This document shows positions 31,640-44,082 of a stretch of DNA of 64,000 nt, piece by piece; positions within the stretch are counted from its first letter, which is position 1, and each line of letters starts with the position of its first letter. Under the pieces are notes generated by a model that saw nothing but the letters and a program-made list of their open reading frames with translations, was not told the DNA's origin and searched no databases. The stretch is taken from the NCBI GenBank assembly GCA_964017235.1, contig OZ024929.1:66869603-66933602 (forward strand), read 5' to 3'. The DNA comes from Sabellastarte sp. h YS-2021. Taxonomy: Eukaryota; Annelida; Polychaeta; Sabellida; Sabellidae. The position numbers were made by a program, and so were the translations under genes.

Positions 31640-33800
31640 TACGCATTAGTACTCCACCATTGCAGATATTAAGATAAGATATTATAGGTAGAGTTCTCCA
31701 ATTTGCAGGATATATTCATCATTTCAAAATCTTGTCTAAATATATTTTTTGGCCTCCTCTCAAAAAACAAGATGTCCTCCACTGGCATTTTTTGCCTTTC
31801 AGCAAGGAGTTTGTTGCCCCTCACTATGAAATAAAAGATGGCCGCCACCAGCGTTTCTTTATCAATCATGAAGCAGTGTGTAGAGATTTTCTCATTACCC
31901 CACTAGAGCAAAAAATGTTATGGGCAGAGTTCTCAAATTTGCAGGGTATGTTCATCATTTCAAAAGCTTTTTTGTCTTCATTTTGAAAACAAGATGGCTG
32001 CCATAGGAGTTTCATCCAGCTGTTTTATACATCCTGAGACTTTTTCTCATCTATGGAAAGTTGAAGGTCTTCATGGTTGATCTTTTTAATAAAGATATAT
32101 TACTTATAACTAGAACACTTGAATTAACAGATTTCTTGGGGGTGTGGAGTCTTTGCGTTAATAATTTTAGCTTAGTTTCTTATGTCTTCAATATTTTTCC
32201 TCATATTGCAGATTTAGGTCCATAGCTGAGTGAGTAATAGTGCTAGTAGCTATCTTAAGTAAATTGCTTGTAACCCTAAAATGACTGCATTTAGAACATT
32301 TTACTAAAATATGTTGTTCAGCTACTTTCTCTGTACCTGCAAGATGGTACCTGTTTTTGAGGTCTTACTCAATAGCTAAACGAGTAATAGCTATTTTCTG
32401 TGGTAATGAATAAATATCTTTTTTCTTGGTAACCGTTATAGTTACATTGTGTTGGTTAAATATATTGTTCAGCTACCTTTTAATGTTCTCTGTCAAACAA
32501 ATTGTAGAGCTGTAGCTCCAAAAGTTATAGATACTTTGATAGTTCGGCATTTTAGTGAATTTTGTTCACCTACTTTTTGATGATCTGTGTCATGGCATAT
32601 TTCCAGAGCTGTTTTTCAGTAGCTACCTGAGTAATAGCTATTTGGATAGTTCATACTTGAGTACTAAACTGAATTTAGTTTTTGTGAAACATGTTCTTCA
32701 ACTGCTTTCTGTTGTTCTGCCATGGCAAATTTTTAGATCTGCAGCTCCACATCTAACAAAGTAATAGCTATTGCTTTTAACTTCAAAACTATTCAGTTAG
32801 AGGTTTTTTATCAAACATGTTGTTCATCTACTTTTTTATGTTGTGTGTTCTGGCAAAATTTCGAGATCTGTAGCTATATGCCAACTGAGCAATACATACT
32901 TTGACATTTTGCCAATGAGTAAATCACTTGTAACTTCAAAAATATTAAATATACAACTTTTTTATCCAATGTGTTGTTCAGCTACCTTTGATTATCAGTG
33001 TCCTGGCAAATTTTCTTTACAGCTAACTGAATTATAGCTTCTTTGCTATTTTCCTAATGAGTAAATCATTTGTAACTTCAAAAGCATTCAATTCAGAGGT
33101 TATATTGTTCAGCTACTCTTTGATGATCTGTGTTATGGTAAATTCTCAGAGCTGTAGCTCCTGTGGTAACTTAGTAATAGCCACTTAGACATTTTGCCAA
33201 TGAGCGATTTCGAGCAAATTTTGGACCCCCTGGGTACTATAAGGACTACTCCTCTAGGACCTCTGAAGAATTTAGACTTTTCCAAATTTTGTTCGTCACC
33301 TCGGTTGTTTTTAGTGGAAATAGAAAATGTAATTTATCTTAAAAACCATAAGAGATAGAACTTAGGGCATTTTTAGATCCTCCGGGTGCTAAGGAGTATA
33401 AATTATGGCTTCTCCGAATTTTGGCTGCCATCTTGCCTTTTTGGTGGAAATGGAAAACATCATTTATCCAATAAACTGTAAGAGATAGAGCAATTTCAGG
33501 GAAAATATTGGACCCCTGGTTACTAAGGACTACTCCTCTAAGACCTCTAAAAATTTAACTTCTTCAAATTTTGGCTGCCATCTTCAAATTTGGCTGAAAT
33601 GGAAAATGTTGTTTATCTCAAAACCCATAAGAGATAGAGCGATTTTAGGCAAATTTTGGACCTTCTTGGTACTGGGTACACTACTCCTGCAGAACCTCTG
33701 CCATATCTTGAATTTTGACAAAAATAAAAAAGGTCATTTTCTCAAAAACTGTAATAGATAGATCAATTTTAGGAAAATGCTGCCATCACTAGAAGACTAC
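31640..33800 (+). repeat. composite satellite-like region
   Basis: 31640-32060 has two diverged copies of a block (GTAGAGATTTTCTC, AAACAAGATGGC, GGCAGAGTTCTC). 32200-33200 has about seven units of 130-150 bp anchored on TTGTTCAGCTACTTT and GAGTAATAGCTA. 33200-33780 has units of about 150 bp anchored on AGATAGAGCGATTTTAGG and TTTTGGCTGCCATCTT. The order matches 5700-6580 and resembles 13390-15175, so the same superfamily recurs at least three times in this window. Confidence 0.75.
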
Positions 33801-35399
33801 TCCTTTAATGACCATCTCCATTTAAATTAGAATTATTTTCAATTTTGGCCACGATCTTGAAAAATGCTGTTAACCATGTTGCTTGTCCTTTTCCGGTGGA
33901 TACATCTGGCATCTGGCCACAGATATGTCCTTGGTGTAGTTCTAAAATATACCTGTCTCGCACCCAACTATAATTATATCAACTAGATTTTGTCTGTTAC
34001 ATTCAAATTATTTTAATGATTATCAGTTTCTATCAAAATCCATTTTTATGCAGATAAAATGAATATACATTAGATTTTCCTGCACAAGGAAAATTTTTAA
34101 AGTTGACAGGAAAAGAAGTTTTTCTTTGGTTTTGTAGGGAGGTAACATATCCCAAACATCTATTTAGAAGTAATAAAACACAGCACAAACAGTCAAAGCA
34201 GTATAAGTTTAGCTGAACAAGCACACATGCTTCTCAAGGCCATTCCAGGCTGAAGTCTCTCCAAGTGTCTGCACTTTGAGTGACGTCAGAGCTACTAAAC
34301 AAACTTTTCTCCACTCCATGCTTTACCAATTGTTTATATAGAGAAATACTCCAAGTTTGTCCCAGACATACAACACTTTCAACTTAATTGACCTTTTTAA
34401 TCTGCAATTAATACAAAAATAGGCAAATATGATAGTCATTAATTATATTTGCAAATGTAAAATGATTTACTTTTTTGAAAATATTATAATGGAACTAACG
34501 GAAGGAGTTCTAATTTTCATTCTGGTACTTTTTACTGGGATCCTTTTTACTTTGTTTTAATTTTGCTTTTTATTGTGAGACATATTCTATCATAGTGTCT
34601 GTTTTGATGACCTTTGTTTTATACTACTGACAGTTTACAGTTTAAGGTGAGAGTACTGCTGGATAGTTTTCCAGTGGTATCTGACATTTAATCTGAAACA
34701 CATTCATAAATATTAGGTATATTTACTTGGTCCTATCACTTATGTCATAGTTTGAGGGGTTTGTTTTCATACTTTTAAACTGTGGGGTTTTTTTTGTTCA
34801 AGAAATAAGGTATGTCTACATTTAATAAACAATCATGGCATATGGATATAATCCTAACTCCAACACAAGTAGTGAATGTAAGGAAGTTAATTAGGAATAT
34901 AAAATAGAGCCATATTTACATGAGCCATGGAAAAGTAAAGACAAGACTATACAGTTCTACTCTGTAGTGAAAGCTAAGTGTTTTTAATCAATGATACTAC
35001 AGGAGGCTGGTAAGTGGTTCACTAGTTATATACATTGAAAGTGACTCATATCTTTTGAAAATTAACAGATTTATAATTACTACAATTTATTCAAAATGAC
35101 CTTTCTTTTGATACCCATGGTTTTTGGGTATAAATTATAGTTAATATACTCTTAGTAAGCGCATAGAAAAAGGGCATACAGAACTCTACATATAAAATAT
35201 GTTATAGCTAGCTAATGATAAATAGATGGCTTCTTATCATTTAAGCTCTTTCTAAAATGACACTGTGAAATCATCCTCTATATCAATAACCCAGAGGCTG
35301 TGAGATATCTTAAAAACATTTTACTACCACTTCCTTTCACTAGTTCGATGTAAAATTACATGTAGATCAAAAACAGTTTTATGTTTATTTATGTAATAT
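33801..35399. other. AT-rich stretch without recognised features
   Basis: No long open frame, domain or repeat is recognised. The minus-strand frame at 34033-34224 is short and unconvincing. Confidence 0.45.
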
Positions 35400-35640
35400 T
35401 ATTAGTCTTCGGAATATTTATTTATTTGGGGTTTTACATCGCTTGCAACACTGTACAGGTCATATCACGACGGGAAGTTGGAAGGGCAGAGGAAACCACT
35501 ACATACAGTTCGTCAGGGTTCTGTACTGTAAACTGCCAACTAATGGCAAGCAACTACCAGCTTTCCCACTTGAGGCCATGCCGGGAACCGAACCCCAGCC
35601 TCAGAGGTGGGATAGTCTTTGGAATAAGTATGTTTATAAT
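35400..35640 (-). mobile_element. tRNA-derived SINE, minus strand
   Basis: Read on the minus strand, it starts with a tRNA-like head whose B box is GGTTCGGTTCCC (about 35585). It then has a body (GAAAGCTGGTAGTTGC), and a tail GATATGACCTGTACAGTGTTGC..GATGTAAAACC ending in ATAAATA repeats near 35400. Body and tail match the SINE at 45300-45545. The A box is degraded. The two overlapping plus-strand open frames are not genes. Confidence 0.8.
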
Positions 35641-36229
35641 GATAAATCATACTTGAATCTGATCACCACCTGATCAGTGATAGTTAATTATTAGCTCAAA
35701 AACTACCTATATACTTCCACACAGTACTTATAATTGATAAAAAATACATAAATAAAGGATAAACCCTTTAGAAAAGAAAAAGGATCCTTCCCAGCAGCTT
35801 TGTTACAACCCCAAGCAAAACACATTACCATTCTGCCAGATTATCATTTGTAATACTATAAAAATAATGCTATAATATATTGTGTGATTAAATTCTAACT
35901 ATGAAAAAATACAGCACTTTAAATTGTGGATTTTCAATTTTATAAACAATGGTACATGCATGAAAGCTTGACCCAGCTAATAACTGTGTACATTTGGAGA
36001 GAAATGTATAGTAGATATGACATGGCATTGAAATACCTCAGAAACCACCAAGTACAGAGGTTTGTTTATTGCTTAATTGAAGAGAACCGGGAAGAGAGAA
36101 AACCCACAGCAGTATTCAACACATACACAGGCTTGGAATATGTTTTTATGTGAATGCTTCTGTGTACTGAAGAATGTAAGTAAACTTTAATTTTTTTCCT
36201 GTGAACTTTAAATGCAGAATTACAATGAA
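35641..36229. other. stretch with one unassigned open frame
   Basis: A 75-codon plus-strand frame at 35926-36153 (rich in aromatic and charged residues, EENREERKPTAVF) has no family I recognise and no visible splice or promoter support. The rest is AT-rich. Confidence 0.35.
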
Positions 36230-37000
36230 AAATGGATATTCCAGGCTGGTGGCCAGCCATTGGTGTGACTAGCTGGTAGACAGTGGTCCACCAATGGCAG
36301 CCGACAATAAGGTTTACTAGTGGTCCATCAGTGGCCCATTGTCGGCAGCCAATGATAAGTTTTTATATTGGTCCACCGGTGGATCAACTTCATTAGCCAA
36401 CAACCCAGAGAGCACGCACGCATTTGCCTAACATTGGTATATCTCTCGGTCCAACGTTGGCAGCCACCATTGGCCCAATGGCTTTTTGGCTGTCGGTCTG
36501 ACGTTGGCAAGTGAATGATAAAATTTTACTACCACTTTAGCATCAGCCAATCAGATTGCAGCATGGAGTTATGTGGCCAGAAAGTAAATAATTGACAGAC
36601 TGTGGGTGGATTTTAGTTAAGGGAATCCCTGATAAGTCACATGACCAAACATAAACAATGGTGGAACAGTATCTTAGATAATATAGTCTATAATCAAATA
36701 ATAAAATTATCATGTTCAGAAACAACTTTTCTTATTGTGAATTTACAATAAGAATGTTTTTTATGTCTAAAATGCTAATTAGTTAAATTATTAAAATTGT
36801 GGGCTCACTGAAATGTGATTTTTAGACCTACCATAATAAATCATTTTTACTTAGTGTCCCAAAATCCCCTATTATTGCTCGCCGCCATCTTGAATAAAAA
36901 TCCACCATTGGCCCACCGTTAGCCCAACCTCGACAGTCTGAGTTTTGGTTGGCAAGCCTTTGTTGGGCCAACATTGGCCCAACATTGGCAAAATCTACTG
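36230..37000. repeat. CCAATGG / TTGGC-rich degenerate repeat
   Basis: Around 36240-36500 and 36895-36990 the words CCAATGGC, GTCCACC, CCATTGGCCC, AACGTTGGC and CCAACATTGGC recur every 10-20 bp on both strands. The two blocks are separated by about 400 bp of ordinary AT-rich sequence. A third small block lies at 37365-37395. Confidence 0.7.
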
Positions 37001-37984
37001 ATCATGCAACCAATAGCCATGTAAAGTAAAAGTAACACAAGTAAAAGTCTTAATGAATTCTAACATGACTTTAACAGTGCCTAATCTGCATAAAAAGACA
37101 GACCCAAAAGTGCAACAACCAAGATTCAAGTAAAAATATTAAAGGAGATATAAAATCATAATTTTATTTTCAGACAATACAGTGATACAATAATGCAGAG
37201 TTAATTGTAAAATACAGTTCTTAAAAAGGCCAAAATTGTGATATCTGTTACATAGCTTGGATTCCGAAAAAAATTACTGGGACTCCCATTTTTGGTTGTC
37301 ATTTTTTGGCATTATTTTTTCAAGGTCTGTCAAAACAAATGCTATTCAGCAGAGCTTGAGGTTTAGCCACCAGAGGACCACCATTGGTCCACCAACTACG
37401 CATAGCTCTTACAGATCATAGTTGCATGTGTCAGATAAAAAATAATTCTGTGATAGTTTTAGGTTTCATCAAAAAACAAAATTATATCACATGGAAAAAT
37501 AGCATCAGAGATGCCCATACCCCACAGCCTATGGAAATATTTTTAATACCATGAGATATAGAAGTACTGTATCAGTACAAAGTTCAGGATACTTTCAGAG
37601 CACTGTCAGTTATATAATGGTCCAAACAATGTTTAAATGGAGAAAATAATGTCTAAAAGAAAGATGTAAAGATGAAGTATTAAAACAAGATAATTCAATA
37701 ACAAGATGACAGCATTAATCAGTAAACTAAAATTACAACGCTGTTTATCTACATCTGCATGGCCGAATTATGGCTTAAATGTTTTGAATATTACCATGCA
37801 TACAGAAGTGGTAATACATTCAATGAATGCTTATGTGTGGTGTTGGAGCAAAATCTGTGGCTCACTTGATGAAATTCCATCTCTTACAATGGGAAGTTAT
37901 AAAAGTAAAATTCGTAATAAATTCTAATATGAGTTTAACAGTGCTTAATCTGCATCAAAAGACAGACCCAAAGGTGCAACAAGA
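37001..37984. other. non-coding, with a direct duplication of about 90 bp
   Basis: 37035-37113 (ATTCTAACATGACTTTAACAG, AGACAGACCCAAAAGTGCAAC) recurs at 37918-37985 with few changes. The copies lie about 880 bp apart. No gene is seen between them. Confidence 0.6.
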
Positions 37985-38420
37985 TTTTAAAGATCAAGGT
38001 CACTACGACAAGGTCAAAGGTCAAATTAAGGTCACACCATGATAATGCAAACCCATAACCCCTATTTAATGCCTCTACCAAGTATAAACTTCCTACACCT
38101 TACAGTTTCCGAGATATAGCCCAGACAAGATTTTATAGGTCAAGGTTGCTACGGCAAGGTCAAAGGTCAAATCAAGGTCAGACCATGACGTTGCACACCT
38201 ACACCCCCTAACCAATGTCCCTAGTAAGTATCAACTTCCTACACCTTACAGTTTTCGAGATATAGCCCGGACAAGATTTTCACACTCAAGGTCACTACAG
38301 CAAGGTCAAAGGTCAAATCAAGGTCAGACCATGACGTTGCACACCTACACCCCCTAACCAATGTCCCTACCAAGTATCAACTTCCTACACCTTACGGTTT
38401 CTGAGATACAGCCCGGACAA
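37985..38420 (+). repeat. 146-bp tandem repeat (3 units)
   Basis: GAGATA(T/C)AGCCC(A/G)GACAA recurs at 38111, 38257 and 38403. Each unit has AAGGTCAAAGGTCAA (38010, 38156, 38302) and TCAACTTCCTACACCTTAC. AGGTCAAAGGTCA is a direct repeat of AGGTCA spaced by one base. Confidence 0.9.
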
Positions 38421-39944
38421 ATAATTTTTTCCCGCCGCCTGCCCGCCCATCTGGGCCCACTAGCGTCTTGCTATCTAGGATCATCACCCCCAGCCCCTCC
38501 TGCCAGAACTCAGCAGAGATGATCGCATCAAAGATGAGCAGTAGTAGATGCCATAGTGTCACCATTTTTCAGCTGAAGCAGATTTTTTCAGGACCTTTTA
38601 AGGGCCATCCTTCATCCAAAACAATTAATTAGCTATCTGTTTAAAATATAAAAAAGTCCCTCCAAGAAATCACAAACAGAAAAAAAAACATGAAAACTTC
38701 CCACACTATATCCAACCCTTAACATGCATTAGTTGGCCCTCAGTAAAGTTTTAATAAGTTTATAAATGTCCAAAGGTAGTCCAAAAATCTAAAAATAAAA
38801 ACGTACAAAAAAGCCCTGTAAAATATTTCAGCTGTTTTCAGAAACACTTTTCTCCTAGCCCTCAACAAAACATTTAAAGTTAAATTAAGTTACACAGGGC
38901 ATGGGTTCAAACCTGCCTCACCTCAGTCACCAAAACTGTTGGGCCACAAGACAGAATCTCCTACCATGGGGTTACAAAACTGAACCCAAGCATGTTGTTA
39001 GTAAGAAGGCATTAACACATGCCCTACCATTCGAATTCAAACCAAAGACCGGGCATATTTGATGAAGGATGGCACTGCTACAATTTTCATACCGTTCATT
39101 TATTTGGTGTGGCCCAATATGGCCAAGTGTCTTTCAGTTTCATGCCATGAGGTTTTGGGAGATATAAGCAAAGTAAAAAAGCAAGGAAAAAATATAATAT
39201 TTACAATTTTATTTCTGATGTAATGGATACATAAGTAATGCAGTAACTTTTCAAATAAAATTCAATTTTTAAGAGGTTGCTATGGTTGATTAATACAATT
39301 TTACAGTTATAAAACATCAACAAAAATTATAGATACAGTGAATGCATTGCTCAATACAATACAATGACATATAAATATATGCATCATGTATATAGAATAA
39401 ATTTTTTAAAAATACTGACAAATGACCAACTAAGGTAATTCATATTTCGCACTATTGTCCACACTGTCCATACTTTTTACTCTGTCCACATTAAATCCTT
39501 CTGCACTGTTGATACTCCTCACTATTGCCCACACTGTTCACATAAAATCCTTTGCAGCGTCCAAGGCACAGCCCCTTCATTCCTAAAGTAGTTTGTCAAA
39601 ACACTTTTCTGTGCCTTGGCAGTTTCTGTGGAGTTTATTCCTGGGTATGCCAGATAGTTTCCCTCAGCACATCCTGGACATCCACAATCTCCTCCCCAAT
39701 ATTATGTGCAGTAAATTGTGCAACAATACACCAGCAGTCACAATCCACATAATGATACCAGGCTCCTGTTGCGTGGTAGATTGCCCTTTTCCCATAGTCG
39801 ATCCGGTGTTTGAGCACACACTTGTTCATGTCCAAGGTTCTGCAGGATACTGACTTTATCAGCCAGGTTTGTCAACCAGAAGGGGGGAGGCATGTCTGCT
39901 GAGATATAATAATACACTTTTATTGCACTTTTATGGTATTTATA
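38421..39944. other. stretch without recognised genes
   Basis: A GC-rich piece at 38430-38480 closes the preceding repeat. Between 39590 and 39850 open frames on both strands overlap. The minus-strand one (39635-39835) has WYHYVDCDCWC but I recognise no family. The rest is AT-rich. Confidence 0.4.
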
Positions 39945-40084
39945 CCTTACTATGTGGAACTGAATGCTATCTCGGCATCTGGCCAATGTCCAAGAAAAAT
40001 ATGCATATAATACTGGCCCAAGGCCTTCCTTACTGAAGGTGAACCCCATAGTCAAATACCAGGAGACTCCCTTCTTCTCATTGT
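39945..40084 (+). repeat. left inverted terminal repeat of DIRS copy C
   Basis: CCTTACTATGTGGAACTGAATGC, ATCTGGCCAATGTCCAAG, CCTTACTGAAGGTGAA, then GGAGACTCCCTTCTTCTCATTG. Each block is found inverted in the same order at 44226-44378. Confidence 0.85.
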
Positions 40085-40263
40085 TTTGAAGCGTCTGATC
40101 ATCACTCTCCAATATTTTGCTGCATACTCTGGATATACATATTGTTGGATGCCTAAAATTATTTCATAGATAATACTATTAGACTTTATTTGGTGACAGG
40201 ATAAGTATTTTTCTTGTTTTTGTTTGATATATTTATCAACCTGGCTTTCTTTGGACAGCTAGT

Positions 40264-41980
40264 ATGTCTTCCCACAAATCTAACACCAACAAACCCCATG
40301 ATTTGAAATGCAGACATTTTTGTTTAAATTCGATCTGCACAACTACTGTCCCACCTGTAGAGAGACAGGTAGAGGAGATGACCCATATGAGGCTAGTGAA
40401 AAGCCATGTCAACTGTGCAATCCATTCTAACAGGAACAACTTTGCAAAATGAAGCATAGGAAATATTATTCTAAAAACAAAAAAGACTCATCTAAAGAAC
40501 AATCAGATCTACTAGATGATCCAGATATGGAGGGGGTCTTCTAAGGATCTCATGAAGAACTTGAACAAACTGTTGAGCAGTTATACACATCTCCTCAGGC
40601 CCAGCAATTAGGTTTGGAAGCTCTGTCCCTCAAAACACCCATACCCGTCTCACCAACTCCAGGGTTGGGTTTCCAACAAACAGGGGGTTTTCATGCTTCC
40701 TTAACAAACTACCAGATCAACAACAGTCCTTGGGGGATGAGGTAAAATATGTAGCTAAACCCCCTTCCGAGACGGGGGTTGATCAGACCTCCGCCTTGAA
40801 TCCTAAATCTGGCACAAGCCAACAAAATGACTTGCACATTCAGCCGAGCTTGAGACCTTTGGAAACACCTATGGAGACTGAGTCTGCTGGTTCTCCCTTA
40901 CCACCCCAGTTCGTCTAGAGATTTGAATTTGAGATTCATTTTGAAAGCAACTCAAAACATTCCGAAGGGTTTCAAGCCACAAGACAAAGAAACAGTTGGA
41001 CAAAAGAAAACATAAGTCTTGGGCTAAATATATTACTTCCTCATCTTCTTCGAAGGAATCTGAGGTTTCTGTGCAAGTCAAAAAGTCTTCAAAACCCAAG
41101 AGAGATTCTACTGGTAAAAGGTAAAACAAATCTTGACCCAGACTGCGTATTTTACAGGGAAGTAGATAGGTCTGACTTACCCTCACAATATACTGAGGAC
41201 ATTGAAACCTTCAGGCAGATTTTGAAACTCCCTGATCCAAGGGACAATATGTCTATGTCCTCTACCACAGTGTGGGTCTTAATGACACAGCCGGTCAACA
41301 GGAGCCTAGGCAAGGGGCCCCTCAGCTATGCTCCCAGTCAGTCCTCAGCTAAAGGAAGCTTTAGACAAGTTTGATCAGGCCTTTCAGGCTGCCAATTTAC
41401 CCAAGGGTAAATTTATAAAAAAAACCCTCCTTAATCCACTTCCAAGTGGTACAAATTGGGTCAACCTTGTTTCGAGGACAAGTTACAAGAATTAAACACA
41501 AATTTTGCAAAAATCTGTATCTCTTCCAAATCCTCCAGGGCCCCTAAGGGCAATTAAGGTCTCCCTACCGGTAGTCAAAAAGTTTGAGCATCAGGCAAGG
41601 CAAAATCTCGGTATCTTAATTTTTCTGCTATGTTTACCAAGGTCGCGTCTGAATGCAACCTGACCATGGAAAAATGCCAGGACAGTATCAAAGCTACTGT
41701 CAAAAGGATCAAAAGTCAGATTTTAAAGGGTGCCAATCCTAAAAGAGCAGCCAGAAATGGTTATGAAAAGATCTGTGACTATCTAGATATCCTGAATAAG
41801 AGGATTCTTATTCAACAGAGAGCCTTAGCCTGTCAAGTAAGGCCTTAATCCCACATTATCCAGAGGAAAACGTACCAAATGGGAAATTCAGTCCTTATTA
41901 GATGTGAGGCTGAAATGACCCATCTTCAACCTCATTTAGGAGATACCAGATGTCAGATGTCCCACTCCTTTGTTCCGTCC
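40264..41980 (+). pseudogene. DIRS gag-like ORF1, copy C, broken
   Basis: ATG at 40264 begins MSSHK, like copy B. The cysteine motif (CRHFC, then DLHNYCPTCRETG, then CQLCNPF) is readable by following two frames and lines up with copy B. A short acidic/serine-rich part follows (40900-41110). The conserved block appears at 41395-41850: GQPCFEDKLQELNT-like text with a shift, then NLTMEKCQDSIKATVKRIKSQ and CDYLDILNKRILIQQRALAC, ending in a stop at 41846-41848. Several stops and shifts are present. Function is inferred from position only. Confidence 0.7.
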
Positions 41981-42224
41981 TCAATTGGTCCTCCTTAAAA
42001 AGGCACCTCTAAAAATGCTCAGGGTTTTGGGCCCTATCAAAACCAGCCCTTTGTTGTCCCCACAAGAATAAGAAAGAGGCTCCTACAGGTAACGCCCCTA
42101 TGTGGGGCAATCCACTCCAAGCAGTAACTAATCATTTTCCTCAGGCAGAGGGTCCAGAGGTCGTTTTCAACCTCACTAAAAGGGACAAGGGAGTGGAAAC
42201 CCCTCCTCCCAATGACTCCTTAGC

Positions 42225-42935
42225 GTTACAGAAAAATGCTCAAAGAAAATGTTAAACATTATTACCAATGGTTATGTTATACCATTCATCACAAAACCAA
42301 AATTAATCAGGGTACTCTTGATTCACTCAGAATACAAGGGCCATCAAAAAGATCCAGTTCTGGCCTCTGGTATCCAGTCTCTTCTGTCACAGAACGCTAT
42401 AGAAAGGGTAAAAGATGTAGTACTTAAAATCTCTCGGGTTTTATAGTCACCTGTTTCTTGTACCCAAGCCTCACCAAAGGTGGAGGCCAGTAATAGACCT
42501 AAGCAGGCTCAACACCTTCCTACTTGTAGAAAGGTTCAAAATGGAAACACCAGTGTCCATCAGGGCCTCTTTGATTCTAGGGGAATGGGTGTCATCTATA
42601 AACCAGTCAAATGCCTACCTTCACATCCCCATCCAGCCAAACCCAAGGAAGTACAATTCTCAGGTGTTTCATTTCAGCTCCCTCGTTTCGGCTTAGGTCT
42701 TTATAATGATTCTAAAGTAAGTGAAGCTGATGGCCTTTACAAGGGGAGTCAGACTGGCTCATCAGGGCCCAGTCCCAGGAGGAGGCACAAGTGAACACTC
42801 AGACTGTGGTAGACATGACACAGTCATTTGAGTTGATGATTGATGATCGATCAAGAGAAGTCAGAACTCAAACCCATTTCATTCCTAGGTTATGAATACC
42901 ACCTAGATTCAGTCCTTGTAAAACCCACTCAAACA
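42225..42935 (+). pseudogene. DIRS reverse transcriptase N-terminal half, copy C
   Basis: NIITNGYVIPFITKP then ALIHSEYKGHQKDP-like text and SSVTERY/LLSQNAIERVKDV in overlapping frames. After 42480 the text follows copy B (VEASNRPKQAQHLPTCRKV in the same alternative frame as 23165). The YLDD region is lost to small deletions: copy B LTRGIRLPQYLDDWLIRAQ corresponds to a shortened KGSQTG..SSGPSP. The last recognisable words are SELKPISFLGYEYHLDSVLVK near 42850-42925. The RT is dead. Confidence 0.75.
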
Positions 42936-43490
42936 TCTTACCCTCAAAACTGCTTTCTTGCTAGCTTTTGCCTCTGGCAAACGCTGCGTGGAAATTTATG
43001 CCTGGATTGCAAACAAAGTATCCAATTTAGGTCAATGGGAAAAGGTAGGCTTTGTTCCCCTCTTCAGATTTCATAGCCAAAAACCAACTAGCAAGAGAAG
43101 GTTCTCAAAGTGTGTCTCCAGTAACCATCCCTGCTTTGACTAATATCGTGGATAGACAATTCAAAGAAGACAGGACCCTAGTTTATGGGCCTGAGGTACT
43201 GGATCAAACCAAAGACCTGAGAAGGTCTCGATCCCTATTCTTTATTTCCTTCAAGAAAAGACATACCTCACACATCAGACCCGCTACTCTCTCTTCTTGG
43301 TTAAAACAAACTATCCTACTATGTTATAAACAAGTAGATCAACAGTTCTTGGACTTGGGCCAAGTTAAAGCTCATGACATTAGAGCCTTCGCATCTCTAA
43401 GGCCTTTTACGGTGGGGTTTCAGTGGATCACTGAAAGCACACAACACACTTACAAATATTTACCTAAAAGACATTACTTGGTCAGGTAAC
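42930..43490 (+). pseudogene. DIRS tyrosine recombinase C-terminal half, copy C
   Basis: It begins directly after the RT fragment at the deletion joint. LAFASGKRCVEIYAWIANK gives box I. From 43052 an open frame reads FPSSDFIAKNQLAREGSQSVS, SLFFISFKKRHTSHIRPATLSSWLKQTILLCY and AHDIRAFASLRPFTVGFQWI (HxxR box kept). It then shows a deletion before STQHTYKYLPKRHYLVR, where the catalytic-tyrosine region lies. The CHWKAH block is missing. No N-terminal DNA-binding domain remains. It is non-functional. Confidence 0.78.
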
Positions 43491-44082
43491 GACAATAATA
43501 TGTATCCGGGTCCAGTAGTATCAGCTCAACAAGTCCTAGACCCTTCCCCTCAGACTAGTCATCCTTGGAAAGAAAAGAAGGGGGGCACATCCACTGCGAC
43601 CAAGTCTTTAGGAGTCTAATTCCCAGGGTCTGGGTATATGGCTACCTATCAGCTTGTTTGGTAAGGTATTTTATCTTTTATTCTATTAGAACAGTATTTA
43701 ATATGTTTAATGTATTATGTGTTTCTCTAGTTTACCCCATAATCTCATTTTAGTGTTTTATCAGTAATGGCAAAGTTAATGAGATTTTCAAGCCCAGGGC
43801 TTCTCATCATTGGTAGTGAAACCCTTGGGGCTATATACCATATTAAGTGAAAATGGCTACACTTCTCCCTTCAAAATCCAGACATCCAGTCAGTATCGTA
43901 CTGTCATTTCAATTAAATTTTCTGGTGTTTGGCTTCTTGCAGGCCCAGTTTCCGAAATTACTCAGACTGGTAATTTTTAAACATCCATTCTAATCTAATT
44001 TAATTCAAAATCCATGAAAAATTTACGAATACCTCCAGTCTCAGCTGTAATCCCTCTGCCTAGTGGTTGGATTCAGAATTCT

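Noticed and set aside
35926..36153. 75-codon plus-strand open frame as a gene
   Set aside because: No recognised family, no conserved motif and no splice context.
39593..40112. Overlapping open frames on both strands (66-124 codons)
   Set aside because: They oppose each other, match no family, and the right part runs into the left ITR of DIRS copy C.
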